NCBI RefSeq assembly: GCF_001423245.1
Contig: NZ_LMOH01000025.1
Span: forward strand, 1,329-65,328
Direction: 5' to 3'
Length of the DNA: 64,000 nt
DNA from: Aureimonas sp. Leaf324
Lineage (GTDB): Bacteria; Pseudomonadota; Alphaproteobacteria; Rhizobiales; Rhizobiaceae
A program made the translations under genes and the position numbers. This document shows positions 15,117 to 25,000 of this stretch, one piece after another. A model generated the notes under the pieces. It ran no database searches and was not told the DNA's origin. It saw only the letters and a list, made by a program, of their open reading frames with translations. Within the stretch, counting starts at the first letter, position 1. Every line of letters begins with the position of its first letter.

Positions 15117-15715
15117 CCAAGGCCATCGACCTCGACGGCTTCGAGGCGAAATTTCGAGCTTTGGGCGATCCGTGGGACTATCGGACCTCGCGCTTCGAGG
15201 CGGTCAAGCGCGCCGTGCTGATCCGCGCCTGCGGGGCGGCCAAGCTCGGGCGCGGCCTCGAAGTCGCCTGCGCGATCGGCGAGACCTCGCGGGCGCTCGC
15301 CACGCGCTGCCTGACCCTTGTGGCGACCGACGGCGCGCCGACGGCGCTCGCCACCGCGCGCGAGCTGACACCCGGACACGCGCGCATCGACTATCGCCAC
15401 GCCGTCCTGCCGGCCGGGGTGCCGGCGGGGCCGTTCGACCTCGTCGTCGTCTCGGAGATCGCCTATTACCTCTCGCCCGGCGATCTCGACCGCCTGGCCG
15501 CGCGCCTCGCGGATGCGCTGGCGCCGGGCGGGCGGATCGTCGTCCTCCACCATGTCGTCGCCTTCGACGACACGGCGCAGCCGCCGGCGCTCGCGCAAGG
15601 GCGGCTGTGCCGCCGGCTGGCGGGGCGCCTCGCCAACGTCGGGGCGCGACGGCACGGGCGCTACGCGGTCGCCGTGTTCCGGCGGCCGGCGGGGCCTTCG
15701 AGGCGCAAGAGCTGA
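15113..15715 (+). CDS. NodS-like SAM-dependent methyltransferase
   Basis: About 200 residues. The N-terminal F-R-A-L-G-D-P-W-D-Y-R-T-S-R-F-E block with K-R at residues 35-36 is characteristic of the NodS family, whose founding member N-methylates the deacetylated terminal glucosamine of Nod factors. The SAM-binding motif I is L-E-V-A-C-A-I-G-E-T-S, and V-V-S-E-I-A-Y-Y-L and L-A-P-G-G-R-I-V-V follow. The GTG start overlaps the PIG-L stop. Coming directly after a deacetylase gene suggests N-methylation of a freed amine on a glycoconjugate. Confidence 0.82.
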   Translation: MTKAIDLDGFEAKFRALGDPWDYRTSRFEAVKRAVLIRACGAAKLGRGLEVACAIGETSRALATRCLTLVATDGAPTALATARELTPGHARIDYRHAVLPAGVPAGPFDLVVVSEIAYYLSPGDLDRLAARLADALAPGGRIVVLHHVVAFDDTAQPPALAQGRLCRRLAGRLANVGARRHGRYAVAVFRRPAGPSRRKS

Positions 15716-15724
15716 CGACGCAAA

Positions 15725-15756
15725 CCCGCCGCCGTCCCGTCCGGGACGGCAGCGGG
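15725..15756. terminator. Hairpin between converging methyltransferase and sugar permease genes
   Basis: An 8-bp perfect stem (15731-15738 with 15743-15750, loop GTCC) extended outward by 5 more pairs after a single mismatch. It lies in the 67-bp gap between converging genes. There is no clear T run, so it is a probable rather than certain terminator. Confidence 0.5.
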
Positions 15757-15782
15757 CCGATCGCGTGACGATCGAGCCGTCG

Positions 15783-16764
15783 TCAGGCGCTGGCGCGCTT
15801 GCGGCCGAAGGCGACGGCGAGGACGATGAGGGCGCCCGCCACCATGTTCTGCTCGCTGACGTCAAGGCCCATGATGATGAGCCCGTTGTTGATCGTGCCG
15901 ATGAGGAGGGCGCCGACGAAGGTGCCGATGATCGTCGCCTTGCCGCCGAAGAGCGAAGTGCCCCCGAGGATGACGGCCGCGATCGCCGCGAGCTCGGCGC
16001 CGGTGCCGAAGTTGTAGCGCGCCGTCTGCATCATGCCGGAATAGAGCATGCCGGCGACCGCACCCGCCGCGCCCGAGATCAGGAAGCAGTAGAGCTTGAT
16101 GCGCTTGACCGGGACACCGGAATACTGCGCTGCCACCCGGTTGCCGCCGGTCGCCAGCACCTGCCGGCCGAAGGACGTGTAGCGCAGGACGACGTGGCCG
16201 ACGGCGGCGATCACGAGCGACCAGAGAAACAGCGAGGGAATGCCCGCCACGTTGCCTGAGCCGAAGATGCCGGTGAAGGTGGTGTCGGAGATCGCCACGG
16301 GCTTGGTGTAGGTCAGGCGCATGTCGAGGCCGCGCACGAACTGCATCATGCCGAGCGTGACGAGGAACGAGGGAATGTTGACGACGGTGACGAAGAAGCC
16401 GTTGATCGCGCCGACCGCGAGCCCCGCGAGGATCGCCGCCGCGACGCCGCCGACGATGCCGAAGCCCGCCTGCATCACGAGCGCGGCGACGAGGGCCGAG
16501 AGCGCCGCCGTCGAGCCGATCGACAGGTCGAGCTCGCCTGCCGCGATGACGAAGGTCATCGCGATCGCCATGACCGCGATCATCGAGGTCGTGCGCGTGA
16601 TGTTGAAGAGGTTGGCGGTGGTCAGGAAGCCCTTGTCGCCGATCGTGACGGCGAAGAAGAGCAGGACGGCCGCGAAGAAGAAGTAGACGACGAAGTCGCT
16701 CCACTGGATCGTCGAGCGCCGGACCGCCGGTTTGGTGGCGGCTGCGGCCGGGGCCGCCGATGCG

Positions 16765-16781
<17 letters not shown>
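15783..16781 (-). CDS. Sugar ABC importer permease (RbsC family)
   Basis: 332 residues with about nine or ten membrane segments after a hydrophilic Ala/Lys-rich N terminus of about 35 residues. Family hallmarks are F-V-I-A-A-G-E-L-D-L-S-I-G-S near residue 85 and the A-T-G-G-N-R-V-A-A-Q-Y-S-G coupling loop near residue 215. It pairs with the double ATPase encoded upstream (17-bp overlap) and a binding protein. The substrate, probably a sugar or sugar derivative, is not evident. Confidence 0.85.
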
Positions 16782-18258
<1,477 letters not shown>

Positions 18259-18305
18259 GCCCTCTGGCTCCTCGATGCGCAGCGAACGGCGGCTGGGGGC
18301 AAGTC

Positions 18306-18334
18306 GGCGGAAGCGGCAGAACGCCGCTTCCGCC
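18306..18334. other. Hairpin after sugar-binding-protein gene
   Basis: Perfect 12-bp arms (18306-18317, 18323-18334) with loop AGAAC, lying 6 bp past the end of the binding-protein gene and before the ATPase gene on the minus strand. Hairpins here commonly protect the upstream message or attenuate read-through, raising binding protein over ATPase. There is no U run. Confidence 0.55.
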
Positions 18335-18340
18335 AGCTCG

Positions 18341-19525
18341 TCAGTTCGACAGGGCGGCCGACATCTCGGCCGGCAGGTCGTGGCGGTAGATCGTCTTGTA
18401 GGACGCCGGCAGGTTCTCGCGGTTGACGGCGAGCGGCGGCACGACGACGTAGGGCGGGGTCGTCTCGCCGATCAGCGCGAGGGCGCCGACCTTGGCCTCC
18501 GCCGCGCCCTGGTCATAGGGGCGCTGCGAGGAGATGCCGGCGATGAAGCCCTTGCCCGCCATGTTGGCGGCGACGATCTGGTCGAAGTTCTCGCAGACGA
18601 TCTTGAAGTTCTCCGGCGACAGGCCGGCGATCTGGGCGGCGGTCGCCGCGCCCATCGCCGGGATGCTCCAGGAACCGTAGAGGCCGTTGAGGTTGGGGTA
18701 GCGGGCGAGCAGCGCCTGCGCCACCTCCTGGCCCTTGTTCGGGTCGTCGTGGCCGGCGGCGGCGACGAGCTTCACGTCGGGATACTTCGCCATCAGGCGG
18801 GCGACGAAGCCCTCGTAGCGCAGGTTCGTGACGTAGAAGTCGTTGGCGAAGTACATGGCTGCCACGTCGCCCTTGCCGCCGATGGCGCGGGCGAGTTCGT
18901 CGGCGATGTACATGCCGAGCGCGAGATTGTCGGACGAGACGATCGAGACGTAGTCCTTGCCCGGATCCATGCCGTCGACCGCCTGGTCGATGAAGACGAC
19001 CTTGGTGCCGGCCTCGGCGATGCGCTTGTAGGCGGCGGCCGTGGTCTGGCCGTTCAGCGGGATCGAGACGAGGAGGTCGGGCTTCAGGACCGCGATGGAA
19101 TCGAGGTCGGAGATCTGCTTGGCGTCGTCCCAGTTGGCGTTGGTCTCGGCCACGACCTCGATGCCGAGCGAGGCGAAGGTCTCCTTGAGGCCGTTCAGCT
19201 GCTCCGACGCCCAATCGTCGCCGAGCCAGCCGAGCGAGATCGCGACCTTGAACTTGCCGGCCTTCACCTTCTCGATCTGCTCGTGGGTCAGCTGGATCGA
19301 GGAGCCGAGAACGCCCTTCTCGCCGCGCTGGCCGTCGCTGACGACGGTCGAGGAGAGGTCGTCGATCTTGGCGAGCTCGAGCGTCTTCTCGCTCGGCGCC
19401 TGATACCAGAGCGGCTGGTCGAGATCGGCCGCGATGTTGTCGGCGGCGAAGGCGCCGGTGGCGAGTGCCGAGCCGGACAGGAGCATGACGGCGGCGCCAA
19501 AGGCCGCGCGCTGGAAAAGTCGCAT
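18341..19525 (-). CDS. Sugar ABC importer, periplasmic binding protein
   Basis: 394 residues with a signal peptide of about 28 residues ending G-A-F-A-A-D. The mature part is a type I periplasmic-binding (ribose-binding-like) fold: K-V-A-I-S-L-G-W-L-G-D-D-W, then D-L-L-V-S-I-P-L-N-G-Q-T, V-F-I-D-Q-A-V-D-G-M and V-C-E-N-F-D. It is longer than most RbsB proteins because of an N-terminal insert of about 60 residues (Q-P-L-W-Y-Q-A-P). GGGAGG precedes the ATG. It lies between the hydrolase gene and the transporter ATPase gene. Confidence 0.82.
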   Translation of the reverse strand: MRLFQRAAFGAAVMLLSGSALATGAFAADNIAADLDQPLWYQAPSEKTLELAKIDDLSSTVVSDGQRGEKGVLGSSIQLTHEQIEKVKAGKFKVAISLGWLGDDWASEQLNGLKETFASLGIEVVAETNANWDDAKQISDLDSIAVLKPDLLVSIPLNGQTTAAAYKRIAEAGTKVVFIDQAVDGMDPGKDYVSIVSSDNLALGMYIADELARAIGGKGDVAAMYFANDFYVTNLRYEGFVARLMAKYPDVKLVAAAGHDDPNKGQEVAQALLARYPNLNGLYGSWSIPAMGAATAAQIAGLSPENFKIVCENFDQIVAANMAGKGFIAGISSQRPYDQGAAEAKVGALALIGETTPPYVVVPPLAVNRENLPASYKTIYRHDLPAEMSAALSN

Positions 19526-19594
19526 GGATTTCCTCCCAGAAGATCAGTTTCGGTGTCGGGGGCGCGCCGGTTCCTCCCGGGCGCGCCGATCGCG

Positions 19595-20509
19595 TCAGGC
19601 GCGGTTCAGCATGAACTCGCGCAGCATGGTGGCGAGGCGCTCCTCGGCCTCCCAGGCGAGGCTGTGACCGCACTCCTCGAAGACCTCGGAGCGCTCGACG
19701 CCTTCCGCGACCTTCAGCATCTGGTCGCGCACCAGGGGCCCGAAGAACTCGGGCGCGCCGACCGTCATGATCGGGAGCGTCAGCTTCTTTTGCTTCAGCT
19801 CCTTGTTGATGCGCCCGTTCTTGAGGCCGGCGCGGTAGGTCTCGAGGCAGCCGCGCAGGCCGCCGGGCGCCGACAGGCGGGCGATCCATTCCGAGATCGC
19901 CTCGTCGGAGATCGCGGTCGGGTTCCAGGTCTCGGCCTTGATCCAGAACTCCCAGAACTCGCGCTCGCGGCCCTGGATCAGCATCTCGGGCAGGTGGGGG
20001 ATCCAGAAGAAGGGGATGTGCCAGACCCAGACGCCCTGCTGGCGATACTGGGCGGAGATGTTGTCCGGCGTGAAGTTCGACCACTCCTCGAGCCCCTCGC
20101 CCGAGAGGAGCATCTCGCAGAAGGACAGCGTCTTCACCCGGTCGCGCTGCGTGGCGGCGAGCACATAGGCGAACTCGGCGCCGCGGTCCTCGCCGTGGAG
20201 GTGGAACTCGTGGTGGCCGAGCTGGGTCATCAGCTCCGCCATGTCGTTGGCGTTGGTGAGGCTGTCGTAGCCCTCCTCGACGGGCGGCTTGTCGGTGTAG
20301 CCGAAGCCGCGCAGGTCGGGCGCCACCACCGTGAAGTGCTCCGTCAGGAGCGGCATGAGCTTCGCCCAGTAATAGTGGGTCTTCGGCGTGCCGTGCATCA
20401 GAAGCAGCGCGGGACCGCTGCCCGCCGTCACGTAGTGCATGCGGATCCCGTTCACCCGCGCGCGGCCGTGTTTCACCGGCCGGCCAGCGTGGTCGACGAT
20501 CTCAACCAT
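19595..20509 (-). CDS. Alpha/beta hydrolase with Asp nucleophile (haloacetate dehalogenase / epoxide hydrolase type)
   Basis: 304 residues. The oxyanion loop H-G-T-P-K-T-H-Y-Y-W begins at residue 39. The nucleophile elbow G-E-D-R-G places an aspartate at 108, and His282 in E-C-G-H-S-L is the likely catalytic base. An Asp nucleophile is characteristic of haloacid dehalogenases and epoxide hydrolases rather than esterases. GGGAGG lies just before the ATG at 20509. It is the first gene of the importer operon, so it may act on the imported compound or on a toxic companion; the substrate is unknown. Confidence 0.78.
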   Translation of the reverse strand: MVEIVDHAGRPVKHGRARVNGIRMHYVTAGSGPALLLMHGTPKTHYYWAKLMPLLTEHFTVVAPDLRGFGYTDKPPVEEGYDSLTNANDMAELMTQLGHHEFHLHGEDRGAEFAYVLAATQRDRVKTLSFCEMLLSGEGLEEWSNFTPDNISAQYRQQGVWVWHIPFFWIPHLPEMLIQGREREFWEFWIKAETWNPTAISDEAISEWIARLSAPGGLRGCLETYRAGLKNGRINKELKQKKLTLPIMTVGAPEFFGPLVRDQMLKVAEGVERSEVFEECGHSLAWEAEERLATMLREFMLNRA

Positions 20510-20584
20510 CCATCCTCCCATCCGCCCGATCCGTCCGGCGGATCCGTCCTCCGCCGCGCCGTCGTGCGCCATCTCCATCGGCGC

Positions 20585-20613
20585 ACGATCTCAATCCGTG
20601 AACATTTTGTCAA
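20585..20613 (-). promoter_or_regulatory. Candidate sigma70-type promoter of hydrolase/sugar importer operon
   Basis: On the minus strand there is a perfect TTGACA (20613-20608), then a 17-bp spacer and a weak GATCGT at the -10 position (20590-20585). The start codon is about 75 bp downstream. The -35 box is embedded in CATATTGACAAAATG, similar to the TATGTTGACATG context upstream of uxaC. Confidence 0.4.
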
Positions 20614-20858
20614 TATGAAAAACATGTGTTCAGCCATCGTGGGACGATATGGGCTGGGAACGAGGGCGGAAACACAAACGGCAACGCGACGCGCCGAGGC
20701 CCGACGCGTCGCGGTTCCGGACCCTCGCCCTCATCGATCGCGCCGCACCGGAAGGCGTGAGCGCCCTCCCCGACGCGCGCAAATGTGCGAGGTTCGACGC
20801 CTCGGATCATCGACGCTTCGCATCATCGGGAGGCACGACAGGCTCGAGCGCTGCGAGG

Positions 20859-20883
20859 CGTTCGGAGCGCAACGCTCCGAACG
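20859..20883. terminator. Hairpin directly after Gfo/Idh/MocA gene
   Basis: Perfect 11-bp arms (20859-20869 and 20873-20883) with a 3-nt loop CAA, starting 1 bp beyond the TGA of the minus-strand oxidoreductase gene. The stem is strong but has no clear U run, so it is a terminator or 3-prime stabiliser. Confidence 0.6.
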
Positions 20884-20884
20884 T

Positions 20885-21907
20885 TCAGATGCAGACCGGT
20901 ACCGCCTGTCCGGAGCCCTCCGACGAGGCGAGGATCGCCTCGATCAGCGCGTGGACCTTCAAGGCCTCGCGTCCCGAAACGCGGGGGACCCGGCGGTGCG
21001 CGACGGCCTCCAGGAAGTCGGCGAGCACGCGCTGGTGGTTGAGGCTGGAGAAGGCCATCGGGTCGGCGCCCGCGCCGTTGCTGCTGGCGCCGTCGTCGAT
21101 CCGGCGGCGCGGGCCGTCGACGAGCCAGAGATCGGCGCCATCCGCATCGAAGCGCAGCGATCCTTTCGTGCCGAAGACGTCGATCGCGTCGGGAAAGCCG
21201 GGAAAGGCCGCCGTGGTGGCGCTGATCGCCCCGAGCGCCCCGCCCGCAAAGCGCAGGACGGCATGGGCGACGTCCTCGGTCTCCATCCGGTGGGCAAGGC
21301 TGGTCCTGGCCAGACCCGCGACCTCGAGCGGCAGGCCGACCAGCGCGATCATCGCGTCGAGCGTGTGTATGCCCTGCGTCAGGAGCACGCCGCCGCCGTC
21401 GCGCGCGCGCGTTCCCCGGCCAGCCTCGTCGTAGTAGCTCTGTGGGCGAAAGTTCGAAAGCCGCGCACCGACGCTGACGATCTCGCCGAGAGCGCCGTCC
21501 GCGATCAGCCGCCCTGCTGCCTCGATCGAGGGGCGGAAGCGGTTCTGCAGCACGATGGCGAGCGTCACGCCCGCCTCTTCGCAGGCCTCGACCAGCGCCC
21601 GCGCCCGCCGCCCATCGATCTCGAGCGGCTTTTCCAGAAGCACGGACTTGCCGGCCGTGGCGGCCCGGCGGACGAGATCGAGATGGGTCGAGGGCGGCGT
21701 CAGGATCAGGACGGCGTCGATCGACGGATCGTCTAGGATCGCATCGAGGCTTGGCGCCGCCGCAAAGCCGTGCGCGGCGGCAAAGGCCGCGCGGCGCTCC
21801 ACTGACGGGCTGAACACACCGCCCACCTCGACCCGGTCGCCGAGCGCCCTCAACGCCGCGACATGCGGGGCCGCCGCCATGCCGAGGCCGATCAATCCAA
21901 GTCTCAT
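20885..21907 (-). CDS. Gfo/Idh/MocA family NAD(P)-dependent oxidoreductase
   Basis: 340 residues. The Rossmann glycine motif G-L-I-G-L-G-M-A-A-A is at residues 4-13, and the family motif E-K-P-L-E-I-D at residues 92-98 supplies the conserved lysine. A C-terminal alpha/beta domain contains G-G-V-L-L-T-Q-G-I-H-T-L-D, with the His that is usually catalytic. Members oxidise or reduce sugars, sugar acids, inositols or biliverdin-like rings. GGGAGG precedes the ATG at 21907. It lies alone, divergent from uxaC, in a sugar-acid region, so a sugar-derived substrate is likely. Confidence 0.85.
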   Translation of the reverse strand: MRLGLIGLGMAAAPHVAALRALGDRVEVGGVFSPSVERRAAFAAAHGFAAAPSLDAILDDPSIDAVLILTPPSTHLDLVRRAATAGKSVLLEKPLEIDGRRARALVEACEEAGVTLAIVLQNRFRPSIEAAGRLIADGALGEIVSVGARLSNFRPQSYYDEAGRGTRARDGGGVLLTQGIHTLDAMIALVGLPLEVAGLARTSLAHRMETEDVAHAVLRFAGGALGAISATTAAFPGFPDAIDVFGTKGSLRFDADGADLWLVDGPRRRIDDGASSNGAGADPMAFSSLNHQRVLADFLEAVAHRRVPRVSGREALKVHALIEAILASSEGSGQAVPVCI

Positions 21908-22111
21908 CCGTCCCTCCCTGCGCGGGCCCCATTCCCCTGCGACCGCTCCCGCCGTCGGTCGCTCGCCGGCGACGCGTCCGACATCGTCCCGACCGGTCGC
22001 CCTTGCGGGCAAGGGTTGGACAATCCGTCCAGCTTACAGCCGCAGGGCGTCGTGCTTTGGGTTCGCCGCGACCGTCCGGCCAGGCCGGGCGTCTGATTTG
22101 GAGATCCTCCC

Positions 22112-22207
22112 ATGACCAAAGTCTCGAACCTGCCGTTCCTCGCTCTCATCGCCGCGATCCTCGCCTTCGGCGTCGCCGTTCCCGCCACGGTTCTCCTGAC
22201 GCTCTGA
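22112..22207 (+). CDS. Small hydrophobic membrane peptide (31 residues)
   Basis: An ATG preceded by GGAG at 22100-22103 (8-nt spacing) opens a 31-residue frame. It has a short polar head (M-T-K-V-S-N) and then one uninterrupted hydrophobic stretch (L-P-F-L-A-L-I-A-A-I-L-A-F-G-V-A-V-P) ending T-V-L-L-T-L. This fits a single-pass membrane peptide. No family is recognised. It stands alone in a 455-bp gap. The good ribosome-binding site and the hydrophobicity are the only support. Confidence 0.5.
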   Translation: MTKVSNLPFLALIAAILAFGVAVPATVLLTL

Positions 22208-22303
22208 CCGTGGGGCCGCGGGCGGCTCGGTCCGAGCGCCCGACGCCGATGCGGCGGGACACCCCCGTCACAAAAGTCATCGTACAAGTTTTCAAGTCGT
22301 ATG

Positions 22304-22332
22304 TTGACATGATTTCCTGACCGGCGCTACGT
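22304..22332 (+). promoter_or_regulatory. Candidate promoter of uxaC operon
   Basis: A perfect TTGACA (22304-22309), a 17-bp spacer and CTACGT (22327-22332), 31 bp before the uxaC ATG. The -35 box lies in an AT-rich patch CGTACAAGTTTTCAAGTCGT just upstream (22281-22300), a plausible site for the GntR regulator encoded at 26889. The link to that regulator is inferred. Confidence 0.45.
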
Positions 22333-22362
22333 TGGCCCTGCCTTGGGAGGGGCGGGACCAAC

Positions 22363-23769
22363 ATGGCGCTGATCGACCCGAACTACCTGTTTTCGGCCGA
22401 CCCTGCCCTGCGCACCGTCGCACGCGATCTCTACGACGGCGTCCGGGACCTGCCGATCGTCAGCCCCCATGGGCATACCGATCCCCGCTGGTACGCCGAG
22501 AACGCGGCCTTTCCCGATCCCGCCCAGCTTCTGATCGTTCCCGATCACTACATCTTCCGGATGCTGTTCAGCCAGGGACACCGGCTGGAGGACTTCGGCG
22601 TCGCCACGCTCGACGATGCGCCTGTCGAGACGGATGGCCGGACGATCTGGCGCCGCTTCGCCAAGTCGTATGATCTCTTTCGCGGGACGCCGACCCGGTC
22701 CTGGCTCGACTACACGTTCCAGACCCTCTTCGGCCTCGACGTTCCGCTGGATGAGCGGACAGCCGACCACTACTACGACACGATCGCCGAGGCACTTGCC
22801 ACCGACGCCTTCCGCCCCCGCGCCCTGTTCGAGCGCTTCAACATCGAGGTGATCGCCACCACCGACGGCGCGCTCGACGATCTGTCGGCGCATCGCGCGA
22901 TCCGCGACAGCGGCTGGCAGGGCCGCGTCGTGCCGACCTATCGCCCCGACGCCGTGGTCGATCCCGACTTCGAGGGCTTTGCCGCCAACCTCGACCGGCT
23001 CGGCGAGATCACCGGCGCCGACACCGGCACCTGGGACGGCTATCTCGACGCGCATTGCCAGCGAAGAGGCGCGTTCCAGGCGCTCGGCGCGACGGCGACC
23101 GACCACGGGCACCCGACCGCCGAGACCGCGAACCTATCGGCGGCCGAGGCCGCGCGCCTCTTCGACCGGGTGCGCCGGGGCACGGCCGATGCCGGCGAGC
23201 GCGCCCTCTTCCGGGCGCAGATGCTGACCGAGATGGCGCGCATGAGCGCCGAGGACGGGTTGGTCATGCAGATCCATCCCGGCTCCTTCCGCAACCATTC
23301 GGCCGCCATGTTCGCCCGCTTCGGCCGCGACAAGGGCTTCGACATTCCGACGCGCACCGACTACGTGCGCGCGCTCCAGCCGCTTCTCGACGCCGTCGGA
23401 ACCGATCCGCGCGCGAGCGTCATCCTCTTCACGCTGGACGAGACGAGCTACGCACGCGAGCTCGCCCCGCTCGCCGGCGTCTACCCCGCGCTGAAGCTCG
23501 GCCCCGCCTGGTGGTTCCACGATAGCCCGGAGGGCATGCGCCGCTTCCGCGAGGCGACGACCGAGACGGCCGGCTTCTACAACACGGTCGGCTTCAACGA
23601 CGACACCCGCGCCTTCCCCTCGATCCCGGCGCGCCACGACGTCGCGCGGCGCGTCGACTGCACCTTCCTCGCCCGCCTCGTGACCGAGCACCGCCTGCGC
23701 GAGGCGGAAGCGCACGAGTTGGCCCACGACCTCGCCTACGGCCTCGCCAAGAAGGCCTACCGCCTTTGA
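22363..23769 (+). CDS. uxaC: Glucuronate (uronate) isomerase
   Basis: 468 residues, full length for the UxaC family. It converts D-glucuronate to D-fructuronate and D-galacturonate to D-tagaturonate in the cytoplasm. The metal-binding S-P-H-G-H-T-D-P is at residues 34-41, with [22 protein letters not shown] and [13 protein letters not shown] further along. GGGAGGGG lies upstream of the ATG. It begins a plus-strand run that continues with a TRAP transporter, a regulator and kduI/kduD/kdgF, which fits uronate catabolism. Confidence 0.93.
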   Translation: MALIDPNYLFSADPALRTVARDLYDGVRDLPIVSPHGHTDPRWYAENAAFPDPAQLLIVPDHYIFRMLFSQGHRLEDFGVATLDDAPVETDGRTIWRRFAKSYDLFRGTPTRSWLDYTFQTLFGLDVPLDERTADHYYDTIAEALATDAFRPRALFERFNIEVIATTDGALDDLSAHRAIRDSGWQGRVVPTYRPDAVVDPDFEGFAANLDRLGEITGADTGTWDGYLDAHCQRRGAFQALGATATDHGHPTAETANLSAAEAARLFDRVRRGTADAGERALFRAQMLTEMARMSAEDGLVMQIHPGSFRNHSAAMFARFGRDKGFDIPTRTDYVRALQPLLDAVGTDPRASVILFTLDETSYARELAPLAGVYPALKLGPAWWFHDSPEGMRRFREATTETAGFYNTVGFNDDTRAFPSIPARHDVARRVDCTFLARLVTEHRLREAEAHELAHDLAYGLAKKAYRL

Positions 23770-23771
23770 TA

Positions 23772-23811
23772 CCGCCGCGTCTTGGAACGGACCCGTTCGA
23801 AGACGCGGCGG
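23772..23811. other. Hairpin after uxaC
   Basis: Perfect 12-bp arms (23772-23783, 23800-23811) around a 16-nt loop that itself contains a short GAAC/GTTC pairing. It begins 2 bp past the uxaC stop and precedes dctP. It has no T run, so partial termination or transcript protection is more likely than full termination. Confidence 0.5.
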
Positions 23812-23908
23812 CCAGGCCCGAACGGACGCCCGCCCTCTTGGGCGAAACCGGACAGGCATGACGGACCAGAACAGGGCGAAAAGCCCGGACCCTTCGGAGG
23901 AACACGAA

Positions 23909-24883
23909 ATGCGCATGATGAAACTTCTGGCGGGCGTCGCGCTCGCGTCCGTTCTCGGCATGGGCGCGGCCGGCGCCCAGACGCTCCTTCGCTCGTCCGA
24001 CACCCATCCGGACGGCTATCCGACGGTCGAGGGCGTCAAGTATTTCGGCGAGTTGGTGAAGGAGCGCACGGCGGGGCGCTACGAGGTCGAGGTCTACCAC
24101 TCGGCTCAGCTCGGCGAGGAGAAGGACACGATCGAGCAGGTGCGCTCGGGCGTGATCCAGCTGAACCGCGTGTCCATGGCGCCCTTCAACGGCACGGTGA
24201 AGGAGACGATCGTCCCGGCGCTCCCTTACGTCTTCCGCGACGAGGAGCACATGCACAGGGTCATGGACGGCCCAGTCGGCGACCAGATCATGGCCGCGTT
24301 CGAGCCGGCCGGCCTCGTGGCGCTCGCCTTCTACGATGCGGGCTCGCGCTCCTTCTACAATTCCAAGAAGCCGATCCGCACGGTCGCCGACCTCGCCGGC
24401 CTCAAGTTCCGCGTCATCCAGTCCGACATCTTCGTCGACATGACGTCGGCGCTCGGCGCCAACGCCACCCCAATGCCCTACGGCGAGGTCTATTCCTCGA
24501 TCGAGACCGGCGTCATCGACGGGGCCGAGAACAACTTCCCGAGCTACGACACGGCCCGCCATGTCGAGGTCGCGAAATACTATTCGCTCGACCAGCACAC
24601 GATCCTTCCCGAGGTCTTCGTGATGAACAAGGCGGCCTTCGACGCCCTGACGCCGGAGGATCAGGCGATCTTCCGCCAGGCCGCCAAGGACAGCGTCGGG
24701 CGTCAGCGCGAGTTGTGGACCGCCATGACCGAGAGCTCGCGCAAGAAGGTCGAGGAGGCCGGCGCCGAGATCAACGAGGTCGAGAAGCAGGGCTTCATCG
24801 ACGCGATGAAGCCGGTCTACGACAAGCACGTGAAGGACGACGTCCTGCGCAAGCTCGTCGAGGACGTGCGCGCGACGCAGTAA
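23909..24883 (+). CDS. dctP: TRAP transporter substrate-binding protein (DctP family)
   Basis: 324 residues with a signal peptide of about 23 residues (ends A-A-G-A-Q). The mature part shows [11 protein letters not shown], a [12 protein letters not shown] block, the conserved R in L-K-F-R-V-I-Q that binds the ligand carboxylate, and [14 protein letters not shown]. These are DctP (uronate-type) hallmarks. The ATG at 23909 is chosen over one 51 bp upstream because GGAGG sits 8 nt before it and it starts the signal peptide. Context points to a uronate or oligo-uronate ligand. Confidence 0.88.
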   Translation: MRMMKLLAGVALASVLGMGAAGAQTLLRSSDTHPDGYPTVEGVKYFGELVKERTAGRYEVEVYHSAQLGEEKDTIEQVRSGVIQLNRVSMAPFNGTVKETIVPALPYVFRDEEHMHRVMDGPVGDQIMAAFEPAGLVALAFYDAGSRSFYNSKKPIRTVADLAGLKFRVIQSDIFVDMTSALGANATPMPYGEVYSSIETGVIDGAENNFPSYDTARHVEVAKYYSLDQHTILPEVFVMNKAAFDALTPEDQAIFRQAAKDSVGRQRELWTAMTESSRKKVEEAGAEINEVEKQGFIDAMKPVYDKHVKDDVLRKLVEDVRATQ

Positions 24884-24942
24884 AGGCGGCTCGGTCGGGG
24901 CCGGCGCCGCCGTCCCCGATCCCCCATCCCGACCGCCCGACG

Positions 24943-24964
24943 GCCGCGCGTCACCGCGCGCGGC
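24943..24964. other. Hairpin between dctP and dctQ
   Basis: Perfect 8-bp arms (24943-24950, 24957-24964) with a 6-nt loop in the 117-bp dctP-dctQ gap. It is probably a stabiliser that raises binding protein over membrane subunits, as with the hairpins after the ABC binding-protein genes here. Confidence 0.4.
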
Positions 24965-25000
24965 ATCGGCGCCCTGCACCCCCGCGCAACGGATGATCCG

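Larger units (their letters stand above)
20510..20884. other. Intergenic region upstream of hydrolase/sugar importer operon
   Basis: 375 bp without a convincing gene. Its left third carries the probable minus-strand promoter of the hydrolase/ABC operon, in an AT-rich patch at 20598-20631 that also holds a GAACA-N22-TGTTC dyad. Its right end carries the hairpin that follows the Gfo/Idh/MocA gene. I see nothing definable in 20640-20855. Confidence 0.5.
21908..22362. other. Divergent region between Gfo/Idh gene and uxaC
   Basis: 455 bp. It holds a likely 31-residue membrane-peptide gene (22112-22207) and the uxaC promoter region with a TTGACA box at 22304. I see no other gene. The promoter of the minus-strand oxidoreductase must also lie here, but no good boxes stand out. 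Confidence 0.5.

Noticed and set aside
19560-19588. Repeated GGCGCGCC blocks between the hydrolase and binding-protein genes as a terminator
   Set aside because: Each block is self-palindromic, so pairing is ambiguous, there is no T run, and both genes look to be in one operon.
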